Below, one piece after another: positions 1-10,265 of a stretch of DNA of 64,000 nucleotides. The notes beneath the pieces are model-generated. The model saw only the letters and a list, made by a program, of their open reading frames with translations, did not search any database and was not told the DNA's origin. A program made the translations under genes and the position numbers. This stretch comes from Dendrocalamus latiflorus (taxonomy: Eukaryota > Streptophyta > Magnoliopsida > Poales > Poaceae): contig CM029658.1 of the NCBI GenBank assembly GCA_017311315.1, positions 27,018,629 through 27,082,628 of the forward strand, in the 5' to 3' direction. Positions within the stretch are counted from its first letter, which is position 1; each line of letters starts with the position of its first letter.

Positions 1-391
1 GTCACCGCCCAAGAGCATTACTGAGCGACTCCTCACACTCGACCTGTTTAAGCCACATCAGAGCTCACCAATCCCTTCACCATCGCTCACCATTCCCATT
101 TTGTTCGATTAAAGTTCATCTCTTCCCTTGAGTCGCCCGAAACACTGTCGTTGTCCTCAGCTCTAATGTGTGTCGCTGCCACGCTTCGCCATGCTCATCT
201 TCTATTTCAGTGAGCTCCGAGCCTTCTCTTCCACGTCATCTTGTGTCTTTTCATTCCCTTTGGTTAGCCCCGCACTTAATTCGGATTTGGTACAGTGAGC
301 TGTAGGAATGTGCCTTCATCCTTAATGCCGGTCATCATGGTCGCCGCCATGATTCCTGAGCTACAGTGAGCCTCTAGCTTTAGCGTGGTCC
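1..391. other. Unassigned host DNA left of CACTA-1
   Basis: This is C/T-rich sequence with no supported gene. It shares phrasing (ctcaccatc and gccgccatg-type stretches, 'gagctacagtgagc') with 9627-10200, so the two are probably the halves of one older repeat split by the CACTA insertion. The family is not recognised. Confidence 0.4.
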
Positions 392-407
392 CACTACTAC
401 AGAAAAC

Positions 408-835
408 CGTATTACAGACGGTTCGAAAACGTCATCACAGACGGTTTCTAAACCGTCTGAATTTATGGGTTAGTGATAATCGAAGGTTATCATAGACGGT
501 TTTCGAACCGTCTGTGGTGTAAATATCACAGACGGTTTGTAACTAAAAACCGTCTGTGATAGCTGACAATTACAGACGGTTGTTAGTGAAAAACCGTCTA
601 TGATAAGTGATAATCACAGACGGTTTTTAATGAAAAACCGTTTGTGATTATCAGCTATCACAGACGGTTTGTAACTAAAAACCGTCTGTGATAGATGATA
701 ATCACAGACGGTTTTTAGTTACAAACTGTCTGTGATTATCACCTGTCACAGACGGTTTTTCACTAAAAACCGTATGTGATTATCAGCTATCACAGACGGT
801 TTTTAGTTACAAACCGTCTGTGATATTCTTTTCTA
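408..835. repeat. Left subterminal repeat array of CACTA-1
   Basis: About 18 copies of a ~12-bp motif (acagacggttt or its inverse aaaccgtctgtg) alternate in orientation, forming many short hairpins. Small variants occur, such as atagacgg and accgtatgtg. In En/Spm elements such arrays bind the element's own TNPA-type protein; that role here is inferred from the family. Confidence 0.85.
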
Positions 836-1104
836 CACCTAAATCTATTTCTATTTATTGTCTAGCCTCAGGAAATGCTATCCATGCCCTCTGAAACAAG
901 CAGATCAACATGTACATGTATATATACAATTCACATCTCAATTCATTTCATAAACATAAAACATCCAATTCACATCCCAATTCATTTCACAAACATAAAG
1001 CATCCATTTCGCAAATCAATTAGTTGAAATGAAATAAAATATCCATTAACAAATACATAATTACAAAGATCTACATTGCATTTGCACTTAGATGGTAACA
1101 TTGC

Positions 1105-1311
1105 ATTTTTTATTGCTCTATCACTCCGGAATCGAGGTCTTGCGAAAGGAACAGATCCATAATCAACGAACTTGTCAGGCTGCATAAGCTATACTTAGAT
1201 GGTGCATGATTGCCATTCAAGTATTGCTTGTGCAGCTGACAAGTTCGTTGATTATGGATCTGTTCCTTTTGCGAGACCTCGATTTCGGAGTGATAAGAGC
1301 AATAAAAAATC
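1105..1311. repeat. Inverted repeat, arms about 80 bp, loop about 45 bp
   Basis: Bases 1105-1183 and 1229-1311 are near-perfect reverse complements. Both contain the core caacgaacttgtcag or its inverse and end in a run reading ttttttattgctc or its inverse. The palindrome lies just downstream (minus strand) of the Ulp1-like last exon and looks like an inverted duplication of that exon's 3' flank. Confidence 0.8.
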
Positions 1312-1470
1312 ATTGTGCGCAGTGGAACTCTCCATCTGAGTTTATGACTCCAGCCAACAAAAAGTACGCCAACTCTCCTCGAATTCGTGAAAGGTCGCAC
1401 TGTTTCAATGTAGTTAACGGGATGGACGCATCCTGACGATAGGAATATCAATGTGCACACACACACACAC

Positions 1471-1547
<77 letters not shown>

Positions 1548-4291
1548 TAACGTGATAAGTATGAAGTAATTATGGGAAGATTGACAAACCTTGAAATTAG
1601 TGATCCTCGAGGAATCAAGGAGTAGTTCCATATGGTGGCAAACGTAGAATCCGCATGTGTTGTTCGGCTGCTGTTGGTGGTACTGCAAAAAATAGAATGT
1701 GTTAATTCAAGAGGCATTACTACCAACTGTTGCATAGGATTAATTAATGTGTAATAGCGAATACCTTAAAATTTTGAGCATGTGTCGGGCCTTTGGCCCC
1801 TTGCGTCGAGACACCTGCCTTTGCAACGTACATCGCGAACGCCCTATGTGATTCAAAAAAGTTGACCTTAGTCATTCGAAAGGAAAGAAAGAGTACAATA
1901 TAGGTATGTATGGAGAAAATATACTTACATATCGATTACTTGGCTGACAACTGTGAAGTCCATTTTATTCTTACTTAGGGAATCAAAGTAATATACCTTG
2001 TTCCATTTTGGTACAGTTACTATTAAAATTCAATGATAGTTCTGATTGTAGGGCATAAGTACATATTCCTTATTGCGGTAAGCCAGCAATCCTCCTGCAA
2101 TGTACCTCTCGACGAAGGGTGTATCCTCGTCGATGGTATCCTTGCCAACCAAGTGTGGGTCCAAGAAACCAACCGATGATGATTTGGATGATCTAGCTTT
2201 AGTCAGCATGTGTCTATGTATACACACACGAAAGCAACAAATTATATATGATATTTATCGGTATGACATGAACGGAGACTGTGATTGTACACACTTACAG
2301 CGTCCAGCATCGAATGAGTGAGGCGTCGAGAGCGTTGAGCGTGAAAATATCGAATAAATCCTCAAAGGTGACCACGAAGACACACTCTAGAACACTGTGC
2401 TCTAAATGATCTGGTGCGAATTTGACAGTGATACCTGAGCGTCGTTCTCCCTCTGGCGTGTTGTACTGTTCCATATACCACTTGTGCAATTGCTGGCAAC
2501 TAATTGCTAGGGTTTGGAGGCGCGTTACCAATTCGAACAGCGGCCCGCCAAGCACAAATTTGCGGTCCAATGGCAGGTACATGATATCATCATTGGTCTT
2601 TTTTTCTTTGCCCTTGCTGCCTCGGCTATAGGTCGACTTTATGATAGTCGACTGTAAAGGTAGCACCGGTGCAAGTTGCTTTGGCGAGAATAGCACCCGT
2701 GGAGATAGCACCGGTGCAGGTAGCGGTGCTGGAGACGAGTCTTGTGGAGATGGCACCAGTGCATGCAGCTCTAGTTCGCACTGCCCTTCTGGTCCTGCCA
2801 CCGGTGAAGAAACCTCTAGGGAGATGTCGATTTTGGGCCACTGGATGATCTCGTCGTTGGGGAGCTTCGGTAGCGGGACAACATCAAAATTGACATGCAC
2901 ACCATCCACATTAACTTTTGCGAAGCCTTGCGCTAAAGCTTGATGGTGCACCATGGCCCCGATACCAGAAGGATATGCCTGGCCCCAAGCAGCATACAAG
3001 GGAACAGAGGCATATCTCACTTGGAGCCTGCACTTCGTAGGCTCATACATAACGATACACAATTAGCTACTCCAATAGGCCTATCAATGGAGCAAGCATT
3101 CGAGAGATAATAATTATTACCAGGATATCGTCCACATGAAATCTGGCCTCGCTTTCCATCGGATTAGACGCGCAACTACTCGAACGGTTGTGCGGGCTAG
3201 CTAGCACAGGAGCGGCGGCGGCGGCCTGCTAATTTTGTGTATGTCTCCGCACCTCTCTAAGAGGTATCTTGATCTCTTCTCGTAGCCGTGCCTCACGCTC
3301 GGCTTTGGTTCTCTTCCTACGCCGATACATTTCAGAGTCATCTTGGAAACCATGTTTCCAAGGAACGTAAAGCCCAAGACCTCTCGTACGACCCAGGTGC
3401 TCTTTGATTCCCAGGGCCACGGAGAGTATATCTTTCTCCCTTGTTCCCTGGAATGATCCCTGGGAAGATTCAACACTCAACGCTTCCTGCAAAGAGCACG
3501 ACATGTCATTTCACTTCGTACGAAGTTGTGGAGTAATTACAAGCTACGTAGTTAGATCGATATCTTACCAGGCGCTGGGACACTTGCTGGTCTGCAGGGT
3601 TTCGAAAGGAGACGTCCCCCGATGTCGTTGTAGATGACCTTGCTCTAATCCAATTTCGAGCACGGTCATCCGGGATATTGGCAAATGGCGGGGCAGTGTT
3701 CTGCAGGACTGCCTGTTCATCCTCTCTCCTCCACTGTGGGATTTTACCCGCATACCCAGCTATGCCAAGTCTATGAGGGTGTGTGTTTTTTTGCCTGGAG
3801 GGCCTTGTGCGCCGCACTTGTACTTTTGAAATCTTCGGTCGTCTTCATCACCTTGAACTTTTCCCATTGTGGTTTCAGGAATGGGTATTTATGAAAGGGT
3901 GTTTTGTCCTTCTCCACGTAGTCCTTGACAAGCGTGCTCTTGAAGTTCTTCCATGCTTTGCACGCCGCTAGCAAGGCTTGTCGTTGCAGGCGTCTTGGTG
4001 TTCTTCTGGGATCTCGAACGATGCCAAAATTTCTGTCAGTAGCTCATGTTTCCGAGTCTCAGGCACGCTCTTCCACGAATCGAATGTGATCTCAATTCAT
4101 TCTTGTACAACTATTCCAACCATTCTTTGGAATGCGTTTACTGCTTTGGGAGGAAGGAGAGGGGTCCCAGATCCATCGACCTCTATGATGGTAAATCGGC
4201 CCTCAGGCTTTTTCGATAGCCCTCTTCCTCGGCGTTTTGATTTTGGAGCGGACGCATCCGGCGATGATGTTGAAGAATGCGCAGGTGACAT
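1309..4291 (-). pseudogene. CACTA ORF2 with C-terminal Ulp1 (C48) cysteine protease domain, degenerate
   Basis: This minus-strand, multi-exon region starts at an ATG at 4291 (MSPAHSSTSSPDAS). It continues through blocks at 3974-3771, 3817-3506, 3504-3229 and 3062-2295 that resemble the ORF2 of grass CACTA elements. The C-terminal part is Ulp1-like. The catalytic His is in 'NQNYH' near 2033, the Asp in 'VYYFDSL' near 1970, and the Cys in 'NNTCGFYVCH' near 1650. The last exon ends 'VINSDGEFHCAQ' near 1310. Ulp1 proteases cleave SUMO-type conjugates; their role in CACTA elements is unknown. The codon after the catalytic His is TGA (2030-2032) where the family has Trp. A (TA)n tract lies in the last intron. 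Exon joins were not fully resolved. Confidence 0.75.
1453..1543. repeat. (CA)n-(TA)n microsatellite
   Basis: About 16 bp of CA repeat is followed by about 70 bp of TA repeat, inside the presumed last intron of the Ulp1-like gene. The repeat creates long Ile-Tyr open frames that are not real proteins. Confidence 0.95.
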
Positions 4292-4309
4292 GTTGGCCTT
4301 CTAAACAAC

Positions 4310-5100
4310 ATATACAAGGGATATATTCAAATTACGTGCACTATAAGCAACAGAAAAGAAGAATCCAGTGACTTCTTCTAGATATAAACAGGTGGAAAGA
4401 GAAGACCATAGTTCTCACACTCCAATAGCTATAAGGAGTTATGAAGAACCATCCTAGAAGACCATAAGATAAGAAAGTGCCATACTATGATTCGCTCAAT
4501 TTGTGGGTCTATTAGGATAAGATAAGAAAGTGCCATACTATGGTGATATAAATGGAGCATGTCGGAGAAATATACATATACATATACATATTACAATACA
4601 ACTCTAGAGTACATGCTAATGGGCCATATATACACATGTATGATGTTATGCTCTGGTTTGAATAATGGTTTAAGATTTGTTAAATTAAGTCTTTGGATAT
4701 TGTGTTTTACAAGATTATAAAGAGGCAAGCAAACTATGCAGCTTTTTTCATTTGTTTTCAAAAATCAAAATATTAAGAGGTGATGTATATTTACAAAAGA
4801 ACCACGAGAGATGGTTTGAATTGGCTTAAAATGTTACATAACCTAAAACATCTAGCATTCGGATTCAAGCCAGGAAATTTGTGATGATTGCTGGCAGGTA
4901 AAACAACAGAGAAGTTTATGAAACAACAACAGCTAAAACAATAGAGAAGTTACCTAAATCTAATAATGGCAGGTTGCATAAAAAATGAAGGACAATGCTA
5001 AGGAAATTTGTGATGATTGCTGGCAGTTAACATATGAAAGAATATATATAAAGGAACATCTATATTCATCACAGATTTATACAATCTAACATTTTTTAAT
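4310..5100. other. AT-rich leader or intron of CACTA-1 ORF2
   Basis: No coding signal is seen. It lies between the ORF2 start at 4291 and the GC-rich promoter region near 5105-5375, so it is probably 5' UTR with an intron. Short local duplications are visible, for example 'agataagaaagtgccatactat' variants near 4465 and 4520, and 'gaaatttgtgatgattgctgg' near 4875 and 5005. Confidence 0.4.
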
Positions 5101-5189
5101 TGCGCACCTTAGGGTTCGGCGGCGTTGTGTAGGCGGTGGCGACGGCGGCGTGGGCTCGGGACGACGGGGACGGTGTGGGCTCGGGTCGA

Positions 5190-5290
5190 CGGCGACTGCA
5201 ACGGCGTGGGCTCGTGTCGATGGCGACTGCGATGGCGCGGGCTCGGGTCGATGGCGACTGCGACGGCGCGGGCTCGGGTCGACGGCGACA
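5190..5290. repeat. GC-rich ~31-bp tandem repeat in the ORF2 leader
   Basis: Three or more imperfect copies of a unit resembling cgactgcgatggcgcgggc + tcgggtcgatgg follow one another. The location just downstream of the minus-strand TATA box suggests 5' UTR or first-exon sequence. Overlapping Arg/Gly-rich open frames here are by-products of the repeat. Confidence 0.7.
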
Positions 5291-5354
5291 GGAGGCGAGA
5301 CGGCGAGACCGCGGGCTAGATGTAGACTTCGGCAGAGTGACTCAGTGTACGCGC

Positions 5355-5462
5355 AAAACCCTAGCGGGGGTTATATATAAAGGCTTATTACAGACGGTTC
5401 TAAACATAGAACCGTCTGTGATAGTTATACTATCATAGACGGAGAACTATCTGTGATAAGCC
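5355..5462 (-). promoter_or_regulatory. Internal promoter module of CACTA-1: subterminal-type motifs beside a TATA box
   Basis: Reading the minus strand, several acagacgg/ccgtctgt motifs (5455-5385) lead into ccgtctgtaataagcct and then tttatatataacc, a good TATA box. The ORF2 start is about 1 kb further on. The same order, with the shared string ccgtctgtaataagcct followed by a TATA box, recurs at about 38100-38135 in CACTA-2. The motif is the one assumed to bind the element's TNPA-like protein, so autoregulation of ORF2 is an inference. Confidence 0.65.
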
Positions 5463-5489
5463 TTTGCCTCCGACTATAGTTATTAAGAC

Positions 5490-5750
5490 AAACACCAACC
5501 AGCTGCATTCATATACAACACCAACTAGCCGCATTCACACAGTGTATTTCTTTACACATTTTCCCATTCTCAAAATTCACTACATTCACCAACCTCACAC
5601 AATGTATTTCTTCACACATTTTCACATATACATAAATGCAAATTCACAAATACATCACACACATGCATTGTTGTATACATAAATGCCAATTCACATATAC
5701 ATCACATACATGCATTGTTATATACATAAATGTAAATGCCCACATATATG
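5490..5750. repeat. Imperfect ~45-bp tandem repeats between the two CACTA-1 genes
   Basis: Repeated phrases include 'tatacataaatgc', 'aattcacatatacatcaca' and 'catgcattgttatatacat'. An upstream pair of units contains 'gtatttctttacacatttt'. The segment lies just past the 3' end of the transposase and upstream of the ORF2 promoter. No coding function is seen. Confidence 0.6.
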
Positions 5751-5760
5751 TCGCACATTC

Positions 5761-8700
5761 TCATTCCACTTGCTTATTTCCTTTAAAAATTAGCCCTTCA
5801 TGATGATCAATGCGTACGTAACTAGTTTCGTCACGTTGTTCGTTGTCCACCCTTATACCATTTTCAAAAGGAGGTAACTCGTCAAATTGATTGTATTCTT
5901 CCTCGTCCACTACATTCTCTACTCCAAGAATTCTCCTTTTTCCATGAAGAACTACATGGCGTTTCTTATTTGCCGGGTCGGTTACATAGAAAATTTGAAC
6001 AACTTGTTTGGTGAGTACGAATGGTTCGTCTTTGTACCCGACACGTTGGAGGTCCACGGTAGTGACACCGTACTTGTCAACCTTCACCTGCGGGAGATGC
6101 ACCCAACGGCAGCGAAATAAGGGGATCTTGAAAACCACGTAGTCGAGCTCCCAAATCTCTTCTATGAACCCATAGTATGAGTTTCTCGACCCATCGGTAC
6201 TGAACGCATCTATGCGGACACCGCTGTTCTGGTTAGTGCTCTTTACATCCTGAGACTGTGTATAGAATGTGTACTCATTTATGTCATATCCTTGCCATGT
6301 TACAACTGTAAATGTTGGCCCTTTTGCCAACCATGTCAGCGTCTCACTTGGCGAGCTCCTAGCGATTTGCTCCTTCAACCATTGGTTGAACCGACTGTTG
6401 TGTTGCCTCATGATCCAAACATCTGGCCGCTCCGGATTTTGTTGCCGAAGCACATCCTTGTGCTGGTCGACATAAGGCGCCACTTCAGTCATGTGTTGCA
6501 AGACCGTGAAATGGGCTTGAGTATGCGTGTCCATATCTGCAATGATTACTTTCCTTCCGATAGTTCCGATACCCTTCAGCCTCCCCTCATGACGAGATTG
6601 AGGCACACCTATCGGTTGAATATGAGCCATATAATCGACACAAAACTCAATGACCTCTTCACTTGCATAACCTTCGACGATTCTGCCCTCCGACCGAGAT
6701 CGATTCCGTACGTAGGACTTGAGAATTCCCATGAACCTCTCAAATGGGTATATGCTATGTATGAATACGGACCCGCACATTTTTATCTCCCACACAACAT
6801 GAACAATGAGATGGACCATGATATCGAAAAACGAAGGAGGGAAATATATTTCAAGATGACATAGAGTCATCACCACCTCGTCCTGCAGAGCATCTAGTCC
6901 TTCGGGATCGATGACCTTTTGAGCAATTGTGTTAAAGAAATAACATAGACTCATGATTGTCTCTCGGACTTTGATCGGTAAAATATTTCTAATTGCAATA
7001 GGGAGCATCTGTGTCATCAGCACATGACAATCATGAGACTTCATGCCATTTAACTTCAAATCTTGCATCGAAACAAGTTTCTTCACGTTGCCGGAGTAAC
7101 CAGACGGAACTTTGACACCATGCAAGCATTGGCACAGTTCTGTTTTCTCGACCTTGGACAGAGTGTAACACGCAGGGGGAAGGTACGTTCGTCCATTATC
7201 AGTGCATGTCGGTGCTAACTCAAGCCTGATGTCCATATCAGCCAAGTCAAGCTGTGCATTGACGCCGTCCTTTGTTTTATCACGAATGTTCAGTAAGAGA
7301 CCAATCAAGCTGTCACATACATTCTTTTTTACGTGTATGACGTCGATACAGTGTCGAACATCTAGGTACTCCCAATAAGGTAAGTCCCAAAATATTGATC
7401 TCTTCTTCCAGGTGTTCTTCTCATGAGCCCTCAATTTACGTCCCTTTCCGAGGACAACATCTAAATCCTTCACCATGTTATAAACCTCTTTTCCCCTTAA
7501 ATGCCTTGGAGCTGAACCATCTTTCTTCTCTCCGTCAAATTGTTTCTTCATCTTGAGGTATGGGTGAGCCCTCCGAAGGAACCTGCGGTAACGCATGTAG
7601 ACGGTTTTGTGTGAGTGTTTCAGCCACACACTCTCGGTACCATCTACGTACAAGCTTTGGCACCTTTTGTACTATGGCCCGATAGGTTACCAAGGGCAGG
7701 ATAATCATTTATGGTGCAGAACAATAAGGAGCGCAAAGTGAAGTTCTCTCGTTTGTATGCATCCCACACCTGTACCCCTTCGTTCCACAGTACTTTTAGA
7801 TCTTCCACCAACGGTGCTAGGTACACATCGATATCATTCCCAGGTTGTTTTGGCCCTTGGATAAGTATCGACAGTAAAATATACTTTCGCTTCATACACA
7901 ACCAAAGAGGAAGGTTATAGATGCAGAGAGTCATGGGCCATGTGCCATGTCGGCTGCTCATGCTACTGAAAGGATTCATTCCATCTGTACTCAGTCCAAA
8001 CCTTATATTCCTTAGTTCTGCACCGAAGTCTGCAAAACTCCTATCGATGTTTCTCTATTGGGTGGAATCAGCTAGGTGTCTTAGCATTCCATCCTTCTTG
8101 CGCTCCTCCGAGTGCCAACGCGGCAGTTTTACCTCCTTTGGATTTGCAAAAAACTTTTTCAAACGGGGAATTATAGGAAAATACCATGCCACCTTAGCAG
8201 GAGGTCCTTTCTTCACCTCTGTTCCCTCTTCGTCATCTGATTGATTGTTACGTTTGTATCGGGATGCGTTGCACACCGGACATACATGCATGTTTGCATA
8301 CTCTTTACGGAACATGATACAGTCGTTCGGACATGCATGTATTCTTTCTACTTCCATTCCCAACGGACAAAGAACCTTCTTGGCTTTATACGTGGTTTTA
8401 GGCAACTCATTTCTCTCCGGAAGCATGTCCGCTAAAAGACCTAGTAGCGCCGTGAAACTCTTGTCGGACCAACCGTTGCTTGCTTTCAATTTCAACAATT
8501 CAAGCACGGCCGACAACCTCGTGTACTTTGACCTACAGCACGTGAACAAAGGTTTCTCCGAGTCCTCCATCAAGCCCTGGAATTTAACATACTCTCTCTC
8601 ATCATAGTTCTCTTCTACATCGCGAAGCATCTCATCCAGATACTCATCGTGCAATCTATCCGAATCCGAACCACAATCGACATCATCCGGCGGTATGTCA

Positions 8701-9237
8701 TCCACTTCACCGGCAATTTCATCCGGCGGCATATCATTCACTTCACCGGCGATGTCATCCGGCGGCATATGATCATTGACTTCGCCATGACTGATCCAAC
8801 ACGTGTAACCCTTTTTGAAATCCCTCTGAATCAAGTGCGCTTCAATTTGCCCTCGGTTCTTAAACATCTTTAAATTCTCGCAGTCAGTGCATAGGTAGTA
8901 CATATATTTCACCCCCTTATTCAACATATCCTCCTCGGCAGCTCTTATAAAAGCAGACACGCCATTAATGTACTCTTCACTCACACGGCTCGCGGCATAC
9001 ATCCAACTTCGGTCCTACGTTATGTATATATATAACAACTTAGTATTACAAATTAAATTAATTAATTATTACTACATATATATACCACATGCATTCAGGC
9101 TTTGCTAGCTTAATTCATATTATAAACACAAAAGCTATTATATAACAAACAATTTTGCAAACCATCTTCAATAACACTCACCAATTACATAGATCTAAAT
9201 TGTAATGCAAAGAAAAATAAATTTCATTACTAACCAT
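5761..9237 (-). pseudogene. TNP2-type CACTA transposase, disrupted
   Basis: The start is proposed at 9237: a tiny first exon ends ATG|gtta and joins exon 2 at 9014 (tag|GACCGAAGT) to give M-D-R-S-W-M-Y, the usual TNP2 start. The N-terminal part (9014-8055) has a transposase-associated domain, an acidic repeat (MPPD-type units) and a zinc-binding stretch with 'CPNDCIMFRKEY' and 'CPVCNASRY'. The core follows (RNIDRSFADFG..., 'FCTINDYPALGNLSG'), then DUF4218-like (about 7060-6600) and DUF4216-like (about 6230-5950) regions. TNP2 binds and cleaves the element ends. Breaks are a TAG at 8057-8055 replacing Trp in 'DSTQ-W-RNIDR', and a small deletion with frameshift near 7650 at the 'AKAC' zinc site. 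The last 630 codons are open. Confidence 0.88.
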
Positions 9238-9439
9238 ATCTAGAGCAACCAGGAAAGTATGAATCTTCAAAGCTCAATCTCTGCCTCCTCCCGCCAAATT
9301 AATTGGCCTGAAATCGGCTAGCTTGCCTCCTGAGCGAAAGAGTGCAGCACCGGCTAGATCTAGATCGAAATGAAGACAGATGCGGTTCTGAGCAGCGCAA
9401 TAAATGCCTAGCGTTATTATCACATACGATTTTTTTTAA

Positions 9440-9605
9440 TACAAACCGTCTATGATACTTTAGTATCACAGACGGTTCATCGGTAAGAACCGTCTGTGAT
9501 ACTCGTTTTCTCCGACGCCACCAACACAGACGGTGTCCAAATTAAAACCGTCTTAGTGTCGGTTACAGACGGTTTTGTCAAACCGTCTGTGATTGGCCGT
9601 CTAGT
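9440..9605. repeat. Right subterminal repeat array of CACTA-1
   Basis: Five or six copies of the cagacggtt / aaccgtctgtgat motif lie just inside the right terminus, including a pair that forms a hairpin around 9545-9590. The array is shorter than the left one, the usual asymmetry in En/Spm elements. Confidence 0.85.
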
Positions 9606-9626
9606 ATTAGGCTTTCTGTAGTAGTG

Positions 9627-10265
9627 TCTGTTTCACCATCTTCTCACCACCCTGAACCATCCCCGTGCTCCTTTTCAGCTACTCTGGCCATGGTGTGTAG
9701 TCGCAATTGACTTCCTCACCATCGTCGCTGTTCTCCATCACTGTCAACCTTACCTCCGTTTTCCTGGTGAGCTAATGAAGCCTATGCACCACTCACCTTT
9801 GCTCCTCGTGGCCACTCACGTCGTTACCACCGTGGTCGACCATGGCACCACCGCTCACCGCCATCTTTTCTCCTGTTCAGGTGGCCATAGGTTCCTGTGC
9901 TAGCATCATCAGCGTCGCATTGACCCAATGAAGCTAACACGTTTCACCTCCTGAGTCGTCTTTGCCTCATTCATGATCGCCGTCATTGTAGAGCCCATCG
10001 ACCCAACTACAGTAAGCTCCAAGCCTTGGCATCACTACCAATCTCTTCACCATGGTCTACTCTTTCCATCCCTGAGCTTGTCCATGCCCCTCCGCTGCTA
10101 CTTCGCCGCCACCGAGCTCGGCAATGAACTTGGCCATCGCCGTTGTTGACCCCTTGTTCCCTCTCTCTAACCAGTGGGCCCTACGTGGGGTGAGATTACT
10201 TTAGTGCTAATTAAACTCATTTGAAACTAATGAGTCTATGACATGTGGGCTTGAGTAGGTTAACC
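9627..10265. other. Unassigned repeat-like DNA right of CACTA-1
   Basis: The stretch has C-rich runs with many 'caccatc' and 'tcgccg' words and no supported gene. It probably continues the segment at 1-391. The last part (gtgggccctacgtgggg..., acatgtgggc) is typical of grass repetitive intergenic DNA. Confidence 0.35.

Larger units (their letters stand above)
392..9626 (-). mobile_element. CACTA (En/Spm) DNA transposon, full length, about 9.2 kb (CACTA-1)
   Basis: The left end reads CACTACTACAGAAAACC from base 392. The right end is its inverse, GGCTTTCTGTAGTAGTG, ending at 9626. The 3-bp flanks are TCC and TCT, an imperfect target duplication with one mismatch. Dense arrays of the motif TCACAGACGGTTTTTA in both orientations lie inside both ends, as expected of TNPA-binding subterminal repeats. 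The interior holds two minus-strand gene regions: a TNP2-type transposase (9237-5761) and an ORF2 ending in a Ulp1-type protease (4291-1309). Both have in-frame stops, so this copy is probably not self-mobilising. Its ends match those of the elements at 36868 and 63776, so all three belong to one family. Confidence 0.93.

Noticed and set aside
408..835. Regularly spaced ~12-bp motifs suggesting a CRISPR-like array
   Set aside because: The motifs alternate in orientation with no constant spacer length and lie inside CACTA ends. This is a transposon subterminal array in plant DNA.
1110..1735. Long frames rich in Ile-Tyr (minus strand)
   Set aside because: They are translations of a (TA)n microsatellite; only the short Ulp1-like piece within them is real.
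2422..2943. Plus-strand frames opposite CACTA-1 ORF2
   Set aside because: They mirror the minus-strand gene in the complementary frame and show no family resemblance.
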